A DNA stretch of 6,544 nucleotides from JBBIJH01 sp037446075 (GCA_037446075.1 JBBIJH010000157.1:1-6544), one strand, 5' to 3'; positions 1 through 6,114 are shown, numbered from the stretch's first letter. Numbers and translations: made by a program. The notes: generated from the letters alone by a model not told the origin.

Positions 1-2034
1 TCCTTTAACTCCCCTTACGGCGCTTGTCCAGCATGCAATGGATTAGGAGAGAAGAAGGAGATCGATGTTGATTTAATCATCCCGGATGATTCCCTCTCTA
101 TCAATGAAGAGGGTCTTGCCCCTTTTGGAAAGCCTCGGCCCACCTGGTTCTTCAACCAGCTTCAGGCCGTCGCACGTCGATACAACTTTGATTTCGACAC
201 GCCACTCAAGAAATTATCAAAACAGGCTCGGAAAGTTCTCCTTTACGGAAGCGGAAGCGAGAAATTTGAGATCGAATACTCATACGCTGGCGGTCGGGCA
301 GTTACGTACAGGCATCGTTTCAGCGGAATCATCGATACGTTGAAACATTCCTATGAAGAGACGACATCGAATGCTGTCCGCGAATGGGTCGAGTCTTACA
401 TGAGCACGCTTCCTTGCGAGGTCTGCGGAGGCGGACGGTTGAAGAAAGAGAGCCTCGCAGTGAAACTTGAGGATGCCATGAGCCAGAAGACGTACAACAT
501 TCATGACATCGTCCGACTTTCCATCAGTGATGCCGCCAAGTTCTTCGCGACTCTGAAGTTAACCGACCGCCAGTTGGAGATTGCGCATCAGGTCCTCAAG
601 GAAATCCGCCAGCGCCTCGCCTTCCTGCTTAACGTGGGGCTGGAATACTTAACACTCGATCGCTCGGCGCGGACACTCGCCGGTGGCGAGGCCCAGCGCA
701 TTCGACTTGCCACACAAATTGGTTCTCAACTTGTCGGCGTGCTCTATATCCTGGACGAGCCGAGTATCGGATTGCATCAGAGGGATAACCTCAAGCTGAT
801 CGAATCGCTGGAATCGCTCCGGGATCTAGGAAACACGATCATCGTTGTCGAGCACGACAAGGAGACGATCCAGCACGCAGACTTTGTCGTCGATCTCGGG
901 CCGGGAGCAGGAGAGCACGGTGGGTATGTAGTTGCCACTGGGAGCCCGGGGCAGTTTGACGGGCAGTCTTTGACGGCTCAGTACTTACGGGGAGACAAGC
1001 AGATCGAGGTTCCGAGCATTCGTCGGGAAGGGAATGGAAAACACCTTGTGATCCGCGGGGCATCGGGTTATAATCTCAAGCAGATCGATGTCGCTATCCC
1101 TCTCGGGAAGTTTGTTTGCGTCACTGGTGTGAGTGGTTCAGGGAAATCCTCTCTTATTGCTGAGACCCTCTACAGGCATCTTGCCCGGAAGTTCTACAAG
1201 TCGAAGGAACCTCCGCTCCCCTGCAAAGCGATTGAGGGGGTCGACAATATCGACAAGGTCATCGAGATTGATCAGTCACCCATCGGGCGAACACCGCGCT
1301 CAAATCCCGCTACCTATACAGGGTTATTCACATATATCAGGGATCTGTACACCCAACTCCCCGAAGCGAAGATCCGTGGATACCGGGCGGGACGCTTCAG
1401 CTTCAACGTTCGCGGAGGTCGCTGCGAAGAGTGTGAGGGGGATGGCCTTCGGAAAATTGAGATGAATTTCCTCCCTGACGTCTACGTCCTCTGTGACGCG
1501 TGTAAAGGCAAACGATACAATCGGGAGACCCTTGAGGTCCATTACAAGGGAAAGTCCATCGCTGATATCCTGGCAATGACGGCGGAAGAGGCGCTGGCCT
1601 TCTTCAGCGACATTCCGCGGATCAAAAGAAAACTCCAGACTCTTTACGACGTCGGCTTAGGGTATATCCGGCTTGGCCAGCAAGCCACGACGCTAAGTGG
1701 AGGCGAGGCCCAGCGTGTAAAGCTTTCGACAGAACTCTCGAAGGTCGGAACGGGGAAAACCCTATACATCCTTGACGAACCGACAACCGGACTTCACTTC
1801 GAGGACGTGAAGATGCTCCTCGACGTTCTTAACAAACTCGTTGACAGAGGCAACACCGTCATTGTCATCGAACATAACATGGAGGTGATCAAGACTGCGG
1901 ATTGGATCATCGATCTCGGGCCAGAGGGAGGAGATGCGGGAGGGCATATCGTCGCTGAAGGGACGCCGGAGCAGGTCGCCAGTAATCCCAAGTCGTACAC
2001 GGGGTGGTTCTTGAAGAGGGAGTTGAGGTCCTAA
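1..2034 (+). CDS. uvrA: UvrA, excinuclease ABC subunit A (5' end outside window)
   Basis: ATPase of nucleotide excision repair that finds DNA damage and loads UvrB; it acts as a cytoplasmic dimer on DNA. The frame is open from base 1, giving 677 residues, roughly the last 70% of a ~940-residue UvrA. The first Walker A and most of the UvrB-binding region lie off the left edge. Seen in order (fragment residues): CPAC at 9-12, the second half of a zinc site; CEVC at 139-142 followed by GGGRL; ABC signature I LAGGEAQRIRLATQIGS from 226 (Ala where Ser is usual); Walker B LYILDEP 248-254; Walker A GVSGSGKSS 376-384; zinc finger C475/C478/C498/C501 with the canonical CX2C-X19-CX2C spacing; signature II LSGGEAQ from 565; Walker B LYILDEPTTGLHF from 588. 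It stops with TAA. All visible motifs are intact, so it should be functional. The in-frame TTG at 340 is internal and not a start. Confidence 0.98.
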   Translation, partial: SFNSPYGACPACNGLGEKKEIDVDLIIPDDSLSINEEGLAPFGKPRPTWFFNQLQAVARRYNFDFDTPLKKLSKQARKVLLYGSGSEKFEIEYSYAGGRAVTYRHRFSGIIDTLKHSYEETTSNAVREWVESYMSTLPCEVCGGGRLKKESLAVKLEDAMSQKTYNIHDIVRLSISDAAKFFATLKLTDRQLEIAHQVLKEIRQRLAFLLNVGLEYLTLDRSARTLAGGEAQRIRLATQIGSQLVGVLYILDEPSIGLHQRDNLKLIESLESLRDLGNTIIVVEHDKETIQHADFVVDLGPGAGEHGGYVVATGSPGQFDGQSLTAQYLRGDKQIEVPSIRREGNGKHLVIRGASGYNLKQIDVAIPLGKFVCVTGVSGSGKSSLIAETLYRHLARKFYKSKEPPLPCKAIEGVDNIDKVIEIDQSPIGRTPRSNPATYTGLFTYIRDLYTQLPEAKIRGYRAGRFSFNVRGGRCEECEGDGLRKIEMNFLPDVYVLCDACKGKRYNRETLEVHYKGKSIADILAMTAEEALAFFSDIPRIKRKLQTLYDVGLGYIRLGQQATTLSGGEAQRVKLSTELSKVGTGKTLYILDEPTTGLHFEDVKMLLDVLNKLVDRGNTVIVIEHNMEVIKTADWIIDLGPEGGDAGGHIVAEGTPEQVASNPKSYTGWFLKRELRS

Positions 2035-2189
2035 GGAGTTCTGACCGAGGGCAGGAGTGGACGCTCGCCAATCGACACAGATTTAGCAGATTTGGAGCCA
2101 GGCGGCGGATTTTAGCGGGCCCGAACCAGTTGACACTTTGCGGATTCTTTCTTAGCTTCTGTCAAAGTTTTCCCCAGGCCTTCTAGCGA
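2035..2189. other. Intergenic gap between uvrA and the sigma-like gene
   Basis: No gene is visible in these 155 bases. They contain a short tandem-like motif at 2076-2093 (CACAGATTT then AGCAGATTT) and, closer to the next gene, the TTGACA/TGTCAA inverted repeat listed separately. I see no convincing rho-independent terminator for uvrA. An in-frame TAG (2184-2186) lies three bases before the ATG at 2190 and fixes the upstream limit of the next gene. Confidence 0.6.
2130..2165 (+). promoter_or_regulatory. Candidate promoter/operator: TTGACA-N24-TGTCAA inverted repeat
   Basis: TTGACA at 2130-2135 matches the sigma-70 -35 consensus exactly. With a 17-base spacer, the -10 would be TAGCTT (2153-2158), a poor match at 3 of 6. 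TGTCAA at 2160-2165 is the exact reverse complement of TTGACA, so the two form a 6-base dyad about 30 bases centre to centre, 25 bases before the ATG at 2190. It could be a promoter with a weak -10, a two-half-site operator, or chance. Confidence 0.3.
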
Positions 2190-3215
2190 ATGAAGTCCCC
2201 TTACTCACCCAAAAGGCTGCTTGGGGGGATCCTTTCTGGGACATACACGCCGTTGGAGCTTCGGGAGTTCGCCGAACTCTGCTACACACTCGCCCTGCCT
2301 CTCATCCGGAAAAAAATCGCCCTCGGCAGACTCAAACCCGAGGCGATGGGCCTCAGAGAACCTGATCTCGTTTACGATTGCCTGGCTGACCTTTTCCGGC
2401 GTGGGAAGAACGGTGAGTTGCCTGAGCTTCAGAAGTTCTTCGACGCTCAGTCAGCCGATCTCGACGGTCACTCCGACGAAGCAGTCCTCTCCGCCCTTCG
2501 TCACCTGATCTTCGCCAAGGTGAATACCAACGTCATCAGGCTGTACTCGGAATTAGATCCGACGCTCGGCAGGATCCTTCGCAATATCAGGCTGTCGGTC
2601 GAGAGGAATCAGCACTTCAAGCAAATCACTCGCTTCGGTGAAGTTTGCCTCGTGCCCGCAGACGGCGACCCGTTGCTTCACCTCCCTCCAATGCCATTCG
2701 AAGTGATTCAGCAGGAGCTCTCGCGGGTCGTGTTGATTCATGATAACATCCCCGTCATGCTGAAGAAGCTTCACACTCTTCTCCTTGAGCAAGCCGACTT
2801 CCAGCGTACCGTTGCTCTGGTTTCTGCAGCTTTGCTGTTCAAAGAGATTTATTCGCTTGAGTGGGAAGTTCAGGAAGAAGCAGTGGAACTTCCCGGGTCG
2901 GAACTGGAAGAACAGGATATCCGCAAGCTCGTGGAGAAAGTTTGCAGCGATCTGTATGGCGAGTTTTACCCGACCTACGTAACGAACGGGAAGAAGAGCG
3001 GAGAACTGTTTGCGAAATACATGCGGGCAGTCAAAGGGATTTTGCTCGGGTCGTCGGATGCGGGTGGGTCCGACGGGGTCTCTTATTACGATTGTCTCCG
3101 CCAGGAGCTTCCTGACCTAACAAAAGAGAGCTATCGGTTAGAGCATCGTACAGTGCTGGAGTACCTTGCCAAGCAAGCCAAGCGCCGGATCAAAGAACAG
3201 ATGGGAAAAATTTAA
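2190..3215 (+). CDS. Putative divergent sigma-70-like regulator, partner of the downstream anti-sigma protein
   Basis: 341 residues, no signal peptide or membrane segment, so cytoplasmic. I cannot assign a named family with certainty. Residues 24-84 read like sigma-70 region 2: a helix (LREFAELCYTLALPLIRKK), then EPDLVYDCLADLFRR (57-71), which resembles the 'AEDLVQDVFLRLWR' core-binding helix of ECF factors. A basic segment follows (LRHLIFAKVNTNVIRLYSE, 103-121). The middle (about 135-285) matches nothing I know. The C-terminus (299-341, ending AKRRIKEQMGKI) is helical and basic and could hold a helix-turn-helix, but region 4 is not obvious. At 341 residues it is much longer than a typical ~190-residue ECF factor. 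The next gene begins with a zinc-finger anti-sigma domain, which is the strongest argument for the role. The start at 2190 is bounded by an in-frame TAG at 2184; no strong Shine-Dalgarno is seen. Alternative: another helical DNA-binding regulator. Confidence 0.6.
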   Translation: MKSPYSPKRLLGGILSGTYTPLELREFAELCYTLALPLIRKKIALGRLKPEAMGLREPDLVYDCLADLFRRGKNGELPELQKFFDAQSADLDGHSDEAVLSALRHLIFAKVNTNVIRLYSELDPTLGRILRNIRLSVERNQHFKQITRFGEVCLVPADGDPLLHLPPMPFEVIQQELSRVVLIHDNIPVMLKKLHTLLLEQADFQRTVALVSAALLFKEIYSLEWEVQEEAVELPGSELEEQDIRKLVEKVCSDLYGEFYPTYVTNGKKSGELFAKYMRAVKGILLGSSDAGGSDGVSYYDCLRQELPDLTKESYRLEHRTVLEYLAKQAKRRIKEQMGKI

Positions 3216-3389
3216 TCTGGAAACAACCCCATATGTCGGTATATACAAGAGGGATGAGTAGGGGCCCCACCCGCCAACCGAGGCCGTCGGAAACGCAGCC
3301 CTTAGTTGCCATCTCGGGGAGCGAAGCGACGAGGACTGACAGGCCCGGGCTTTTTCGATGTCTAACTGGGATGAGGCCAAGATATCACC
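3216..3389. other. Intergenic gap between sigma-like and anti-sigma genes
   Basis: These 174 bases hold no gene I can support. Just after the stop codon there is GGAAAC (3219-3224), and 15 bases further TATATA (3240-3245). GGAAAC resembles the -35 element of ECF-type promoters, but the downstream element does not match the usual ECF -10, so this is only a weak promoter candidate. A GGGGCCCC palindrome (3261-3268) and the hairpin listed separately fill the rest. The gap is unusually long for a tightly coupled sigma/anti-sigma operon. Confidence 0.4.
3297..3355 (+). terminator. Imperfect hairpin followed by TTTTT, possible terminator/attenuator
   Basis: AGCCC (3297-3301) can pair with GGGCT (3347-3351), which runs straight into a T-run (3351-3355). 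Inside, TTAGT (3302-3306) can pair with ACTGA (3335-3339) with one G-T pair, leaving a 7-base bulge on the 3' side. TCTCG (3312-3316) can pair with CGAGG (3330-3334) around a GCGAAGC loop. The structure is discontinuous, so a real terminator is uncertain. It could instead be an attenuator between the two genes or an intergenic repeat element. Confidence 0.35.
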
Positions 3390-4808
3390 ATGCACCACCC
3401 GGACGAAAAAACACTTGAGTTGTACGCTCTCGGAGCCGCAGAAGTTATGGAGCGGCGTCCGGAGATCGAAGCACACCTGACTGAGTGTGCGGGCTGCAGG
3501 GCACTGCTTCAGGAAATCTCAGAATATTATGAGGATGTGAAGCAACTGCAGCTTGAGAAAACGGAAGCAGCAACACAAGCCCTCACATTGCGCAACTGGA
3601 TTGTCCACGCACGGACGATCGAAGATAAGGTTCCGCTGAGGCCTGTGAGGCGTTCAGTTCCACTCAGGATGGCTATTTTTGTTGTACGTCACCCTATTGT
3701 TTCGTCCGGGAGTTTCCTGGCGATCTTCCTAGCGGGGGCGCTACTCCTTACTATCCCCAAGAAGGATAGCAAAGACCCGAATCCCGCGTATGCGAGGGCG
3801 AAAGATGAGTTCTTGATTGCTTATAACAAAGATGGGGAGGAGTTATGGAGGAAGCATTTTGGATTTGGTTATAATTATGATGAACAAGACATGAACACAC
3901 CGGGAAAGCCGCCGCTCGATCAACTTCTCGTTACGATGGATCTTGAAGGTGACGGCAAGAACCAAGTGGTCACACTCTGTTGGGGTGAACCGAATAGTCC
4001 ACTGCGCAACACAATCTTTTGTTATAATGCGGATGGCATTGAGCGATGGAAATACGAGTTGCACAGAACCATTACCTTTGGCTCCCAGCGGTATTCAGAT
4101 GATTACCTCTTCACGAGGATGATCGTAGGCGACTTCGACCACGATGGGGTACCGGAGGTGATAGCTTTGGCCCAGCATCTCCCTGATTTCCCCTGCATAG
4201 TTGTGCGGCTTGACGCAAGAAATGGAAAGTTCCTTGGTGAGTATTGGCATCCAGGATATCTTCTCGCCCTTGAGCATACCGACCTGGATGGTGATGTGGT
4301 GCAGGAGATTCTTTTGGGGGGTGTGAGCAATGCATATGCGCAGCCTGCTCTAGCTATCTTGGATCCAAGAAAGATAGGTGGCCATGCGCCGGCGACGGTA
4401 AAGTATATCCCTCAGGATGTGCAGGAAGGTGCCGAAAAGTACTACCTTCTTTTCCCTCACACTGACCTTGCTAAATTTGCGGCAGACGTGAAGGGTACTG
4501 TTGGGGAGATCCGGATTGCAGCCGACGGACTCATTGAGGTTGGAACTGGAGAGATAATGGCCGACAACAGGCCCTATGGCCCGATGTATTACTTTGACTC
4601 GAAAATGAAAGTGGTGAAGTTATTGCCTGAAGTCGGGTTTGAAGCTCTCCACAAGCGCCTCGAAGCCGAAGGCAAGCTCACGCGCAAGCTGAATGAGCAG
4701 TATTACAAAGAGCTGATTGAGGGTGTGAGGTACTGGGATGGGGAAAAGTTTGTCAAGGAGCCGACGAGGAATAGGAGGTATGTGGAGTCGATGAAGAGGC
4801 TACCTTAG
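3390..4808 (+). CDS. Membrane anti-sigma factor-like protein: zinc finger, one TM helix, FG-GAP/VCBS-like outer domain
   Basis: 472 residues with an inside-to-outside layout. Residues 1-57 form a zinc-finger anti-sigma (ZAS/zf-HC2-like) domain: 'PDEKTLELYALGAAE', then H29-x3-C33-x2-C36, with H2/H3 as possible fourth ligand. A helical linker follows, then arginines (87, 88, 93, 100) and one hydrophobic helix at about 103-122. The outer part begins with a PQQ-blade-like strand (FLIAYNKDGEELW, 141-153) and carries three Asp-rich loops: DLEGDG at 184, DFDHDG at 248, DLDGD at 298, each followed by a hydrophobic strand (for example VPEVIAL). These resemble the Ca-binding loops of FG-GAP/VCBS propellers. 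The C-terminal ~150 residues are unfamiliar. Inference: it holds the 2190 product inactive and senses an envelope signal. The start at ATG 3390 has an in-frame TGA at 3372 and only a weak Shine-Dalgarno. Its last ~45 codons are duplicated at 5684. Confidence 0.8.
   Translation: MHHPDEKTLELYALGAAEVMERRPEIEAHLTECAGCRALLQEISEYYEDVKQLQLEKTEAATQALTLRNWIVHARTIEDKVPLRPVRRSVPLRMAIFVVRHPIVSSGSFLAIFLAGALLLTIPKKDSKDPNPAYARAKDEFLIAYNKDGEELWRKHFGFGYNYDEQDMNTPGKPPLDQLLVTMDLEGDGKNQVVTLCWGEPNSPLRNTIFCYNADGIERWKYELHRTITFGSQRYSDDYLFTRMIVGDFDHDGVPEVIALAQHLPDFPCIVVRLDARNGKFLGEYWHPGYLLALEHTDLDGDVVQEILLGGVSNAYAQPALAILDPRKIGGHAPATVKYIPQDVQEGAEKYYLLFPHTDLAKFAADVKGTVGEIRIAADGLIEVGTGEIMADNRPYGPMYYFDSKMKVVKLLPEVGFEALHKRLEAEGKLTRKLNEQYYKELIEGVRYWDGEKFVKEPTRNRRYVESMKRLP
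4671..4780 (+). repeat. Direct repeat copy A (intact 3' end of the anti-sigma gene)
   Basis: This stretch encodes the tail from GKLTRKLNEQYYKEL to PTRNRRY and is repeated in the same orientation at 5684-5823. By hand alignment, 4671-4740 matches 5684-5753 with 6 mismatches in 70 bases, including an identical run at 4706-4741 / 5719-5754. Then 4740-4780 matches 5783-5823 with 3 mismatches in 41 bases, including an identical run at 4753-4780 / 5796-5823. The second copy carries 30 extra bases between the two blocks. Confidence 0.93.
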
Positions 4809-4925
4809 AGTTCATCGGAAGGCCAGGACTGTACGGAGGGTAAAGAGCAGAAGGGTTAAAAGAGATTGGGGGGTTCAGATTAGGGAGAGCAAGGTGCCGC
4901 CCAGAATATACGAGGATCATAGGAA
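4809..4925. other. Convergent intergenic gap between anti-sigma gene and vapC
   Basis: 117 purine-rich bases (on +) between two convergent stop codons. I see no convincing hairpin-plus-T-run for either gene. A 13-base palindrome, CATAGGAACTATG (4918-4930), overlaps the vapC stop codon, but its 5-base stem is too short to be called a terminator. Confidence 0.5.
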
Positions 4926-5306
4926 CTATGGAGTAAGCAGTTGAAGTTCCTTTTCTACGGCTCTAATCGATTCGAAATGTTTATCCAATGTCCATAATCT
5001 GCATCCATACTTCGGGCACAAGGAAGTAAGAACCACATCTTGAAAAGGGGCGCTTACCCCGTTCCGCTTCAGTCTGTAGAGTATTCGTCCGACTTCAATC
5101 CACAGTTCCTCATCGAGGGGTAGATAAGCAAAGTCTGCAAGAGCTTCTGTTATTCTCCTGAGGTCTGCCTCATTCTGAGCGCCATGCATCAGTTCTGCGG
5201 TTATGATGCCGCAAATAGCAACTTGATCTTGCAGAAAGACAGCTTTCTTTTCCTCTGTAGGATTTTTCCAGAAGTCGATGATAACACTCGTATCAGCGAG
5301 GATCAC
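4926..5306 (-). CDS. vapC: VapC-type PIN-domain ribonuclease toxin
   Basis: 126 residues, the usual size of a VapC toxin. All four conserved PIN acidic positions are visible: D5 in MILADTSVIIDF, E38 in ITAELMHGA, D90 in APFQDVVLTSL and D108 in TLDKHF. They form the Mg-binding site of a nuclease that in characterised VapCs cleaves tRNA or rRNA; the target here cannot be read from sequence. It starts with GTG, and its GTGA overlaps the TGA stop of the antitoxin by 4 bases, so the pair is translationally coupled with antitoxin first. It is intact and convergent with the anti-sigma gene. The family call is secure; the exact VapC subfamily is not. Confidence 0.92.
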   Translation of the reverse strand: MILADTSVIIDFWKNPTEEKKAVFLQDQVAICGIITAELMHGAQNEADLRRITEALADFAYLPLDEELWIEVGRILYRLKRNGVSAPFQDVVLTSLCPKYGCRLWTLDKHFESIRAVEKELQLLTP

Positions 5307-5518
5307 AGTGTACTTTTCTCTCGCAACTGTCTTATGGCAGTTTCATCAAGGTCGATGGCCTTGGCAAGCGCAAAAAAATTACTCAATCGCCCGTCCCCGC
5401 GCTTACTCATTTCCTCCAGCACGATCACGGTGAATTTTTTGCCTTCTGCGTCTTGGCTGAGTTGTTCCTCCAATACCAAGGTACCGTTATGATATACAGC
5501 CTTTCTGACCGTGGCCAT
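5303..5518 (-). CDS. vapB: VapB-like antitoxin (AF2212/DUF104-like)
   Basis: 71-residue protein immediately upstream of vapC and overlapping it by 4 bases. The N-terminal half (VRKAVYHNGTLVLEEQL ... GKKFTVIVLEE) resembles the small beta-strand domain of AF2212/DUF104-type antitoxins ('AVYENGVLxPLE ... GxxVTVIV'). The C-terminal half (LSNFFALAKAIDLDETAIRQLREKS) is helical, as expected for the part that wraps and blocks the toxin. Such antitoxins usually also repress their own operon. The ATG at 5518 is supported by a strong Shine-Dalgarno just upstream. The antitoxin role rests on the gene order and the PIN partner; the family match is by eye. Confidence 0.85.
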   Translation of the reverse strand: MATVRKAVYHNGTLVLEEQLSQDAEGKKFTVIVLEEMSKRGDGRLSNFFALAKAIDLDETAIRQLREKSTL

Positions 5519-5683
5519 GGTTCCTCCCTCCTGAATCAGAAATAATCCCTGTGTATTTAAACTTAGGGAAATCTCTGGTCATAATCAGACAGCCTAAGTC
5601 CTTGCGCCAATACAAGGTTACCAAGGGTTGTTGAACAGCGCTTGAAGATCGTCGGTTTCTGTCATGGTTTGGTATCTGTCCGG
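5519..5683. other. Gene-free stretch upstream of vapB
   Basis: Apart from the vapB Shine-Dalgarno and whatever promoter drives vapBC leftward, I see no gene here. AT-rich sequence at about 5545-5570 is the likeliest place for the vapBC promoter, but no clear -35/-10 pair can be named. Homology to the anti-sigma gene is not detectable by eye before 5684. Confidence 0.5.
5521..5533 (-). promoter_or_regulatory. Strong Shine-Dalgarno for vapB
   Basis: On the minus strand the bases before the antitoxin ATG read CAGGAGGGAGGAACC. This offers two overlapping GGAGG-type anti-16S matches, the nearer about 5 bases from the start. It fixes the vapB start at 5518 and suggests high antitoxin translation compared with vapC, which uses GTG and coupling. 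Confidence 0.8.
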
Positions 5684-5823
5684 GGCAAGCTCAGTCGCAG
5701 ACTGGATGAGCAGTATTGCAAAGAGCTGATTGAGGGTGTGAGGTACTGGGATGGTCTACGACCTCCCTAGCGGGATTATAGAGGGCAAAACTTTATCAAG
5801 GAGCCGACGAGGAATAGGAGGTA
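5684..5823 (+). repeat. Direct repeat copy B (of 4671-4780)
   Basis: Same-orientation copy about 1.01 kb downstream of copy A, with 30 additional bases inside. The two copies bracket the whole vapBC module and its flanks. The longest identical runs are 36 and 28 bases by hand alignment. Confidence 0.93.
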
Positions 5824-5845
5824 CAAAGGAATGGCTCAGAAATAG
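5684..5845 (+). pseudogene. Decayed 3'-end copy of an anti-sigma-type gene, interrupted by ~30 bases with an in-frame TAG
   Basis: In frame from 5684 it reads GKLSRRLDEQYCKELIEGVR then YWDG, against GKLTRKLNEQYYKELIEGVR plus YWDG at the end of the 3390-4808 gene. About 30 extra bases follow (5754-5782) with TAG at 5768-5770. The match then resumes in the same frame from 5783: GQNFIKEPTRNRRY against GEKFVKEPTRNRRY. The tail differs (KGMAQK then TAG at 5843-5845, instead of VESMKRLP). Nothing homologous is visible upstream of 5684 and there is no start codon context, so this is a remnant, not an expressed gene. The substitutions relative to copy A suggest a once separate paralogue, not a fresh duplication. 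A terminator lies 34 bases past its stop, where a real gene's would be. Confidence 0.88.
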
Positions 5846-5878
5846 CCTGAATTGGCTGGATTCTTGAAGGTTTGGAAG

Positions 5879-5927
5879 AGCCGAATTGTCCCCCTGAAAA
5901 AGGGGCGGTTCGGCTTTTGAGTTTTTT
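5879..5927 (+). terminator. Strong rho-independent terminator
   Basis: AGCCGAA (5879-5885) pairs perfectly with TTCGGCT (5909-5915). The stem continues inward through TTGTCCCC against GGGGCGG-type pairing with some G-U pairs, closing on an A-rich loop. TTTT (5915-5918) and a second run TTTTTT (5922-5927) follow. It works on the plus strand only; the opposite side is not T-rich. The only plus-strand sequence it could terminate is the pseudogene ending at 5845. Confidence 0.85.
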
Positions 5928-6108
5928 GAAGAAAGTTTTCTGCAGCCAGCCACATGTGCAAGTATATAGAGCTAGAAAGGGCTGCAGGCGCCCTGAGGCT
6001 ACGTGATGCTGTGAAGGTCCGTCCGGGCTATTTTTGCGCCCCCCGTCATCTTTCTGCAACGGGATCGCCTTCCAGCTACAAAAGGAAAAAAGAGGTCAAA
6101 CAATGAAG

Positions 6109-6114
6109 AAGGAG
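6109..6114 (+). promoter_or_regulatory. Shine-Dalgarno AAGGAG for the exported-protein gene
   Basis: AAGGAG sits 6 bases before the ATG at 6121 and favours that start over the in-frame ATG at 6103. The latter has only AGAGG at 6091-6095 before it and would place charged residues KKEN ahead of the signal peptide. Confidence 0.7.

Noticed and set aside
839..1063. Minus-strand open frame inside uvrA
   Set aside because: It is antisense to conserved uvrA codons and its protein shows no domain or start signal.
340..2034. An open frame beginning with TTG at 340 as the uvrA start
   Set aside because: The same frame is open back to base 1 and the sequence before 340 is clearly UvrA (zinc-site CPAC and following region), so 340 is internal.
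3343..3350. GCCCGGGC before a T-run as a simple terminator hairpin
   Set aside because: It is a self-complementary block with no loop, so it cannot fold as a normal hairpin; only the longer imperfect pairing from 3297 is considered.
5184..5492. Plus-strand 102-codon open frame across vapBC
   Set aside because: It is the antisense shadow of two intact, overlapping toxin-antitoxin genes and has no plausible protein features.
4671..5823. Insertion-sequence explanation for the direct repeats
   Set aside because: There is no transposase gene or terminal inverted repeat between them, and the repeats are coding sequence with substitutions, not target-site duplications.
5978..6035. Possible riboswitch or structured leader before the exported-protein gene
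   Set aside because: Only a 5-base hairpin is evident and no conserved riboswitch core is recognisable.
5796..6059. Minus-strand open frames across the pseudogene and terminator
   Set aside because: They read through the opposite strand of a terminator hairpin and a gene remnant, lack a convincing start site and look compositionally unlike real proteins.
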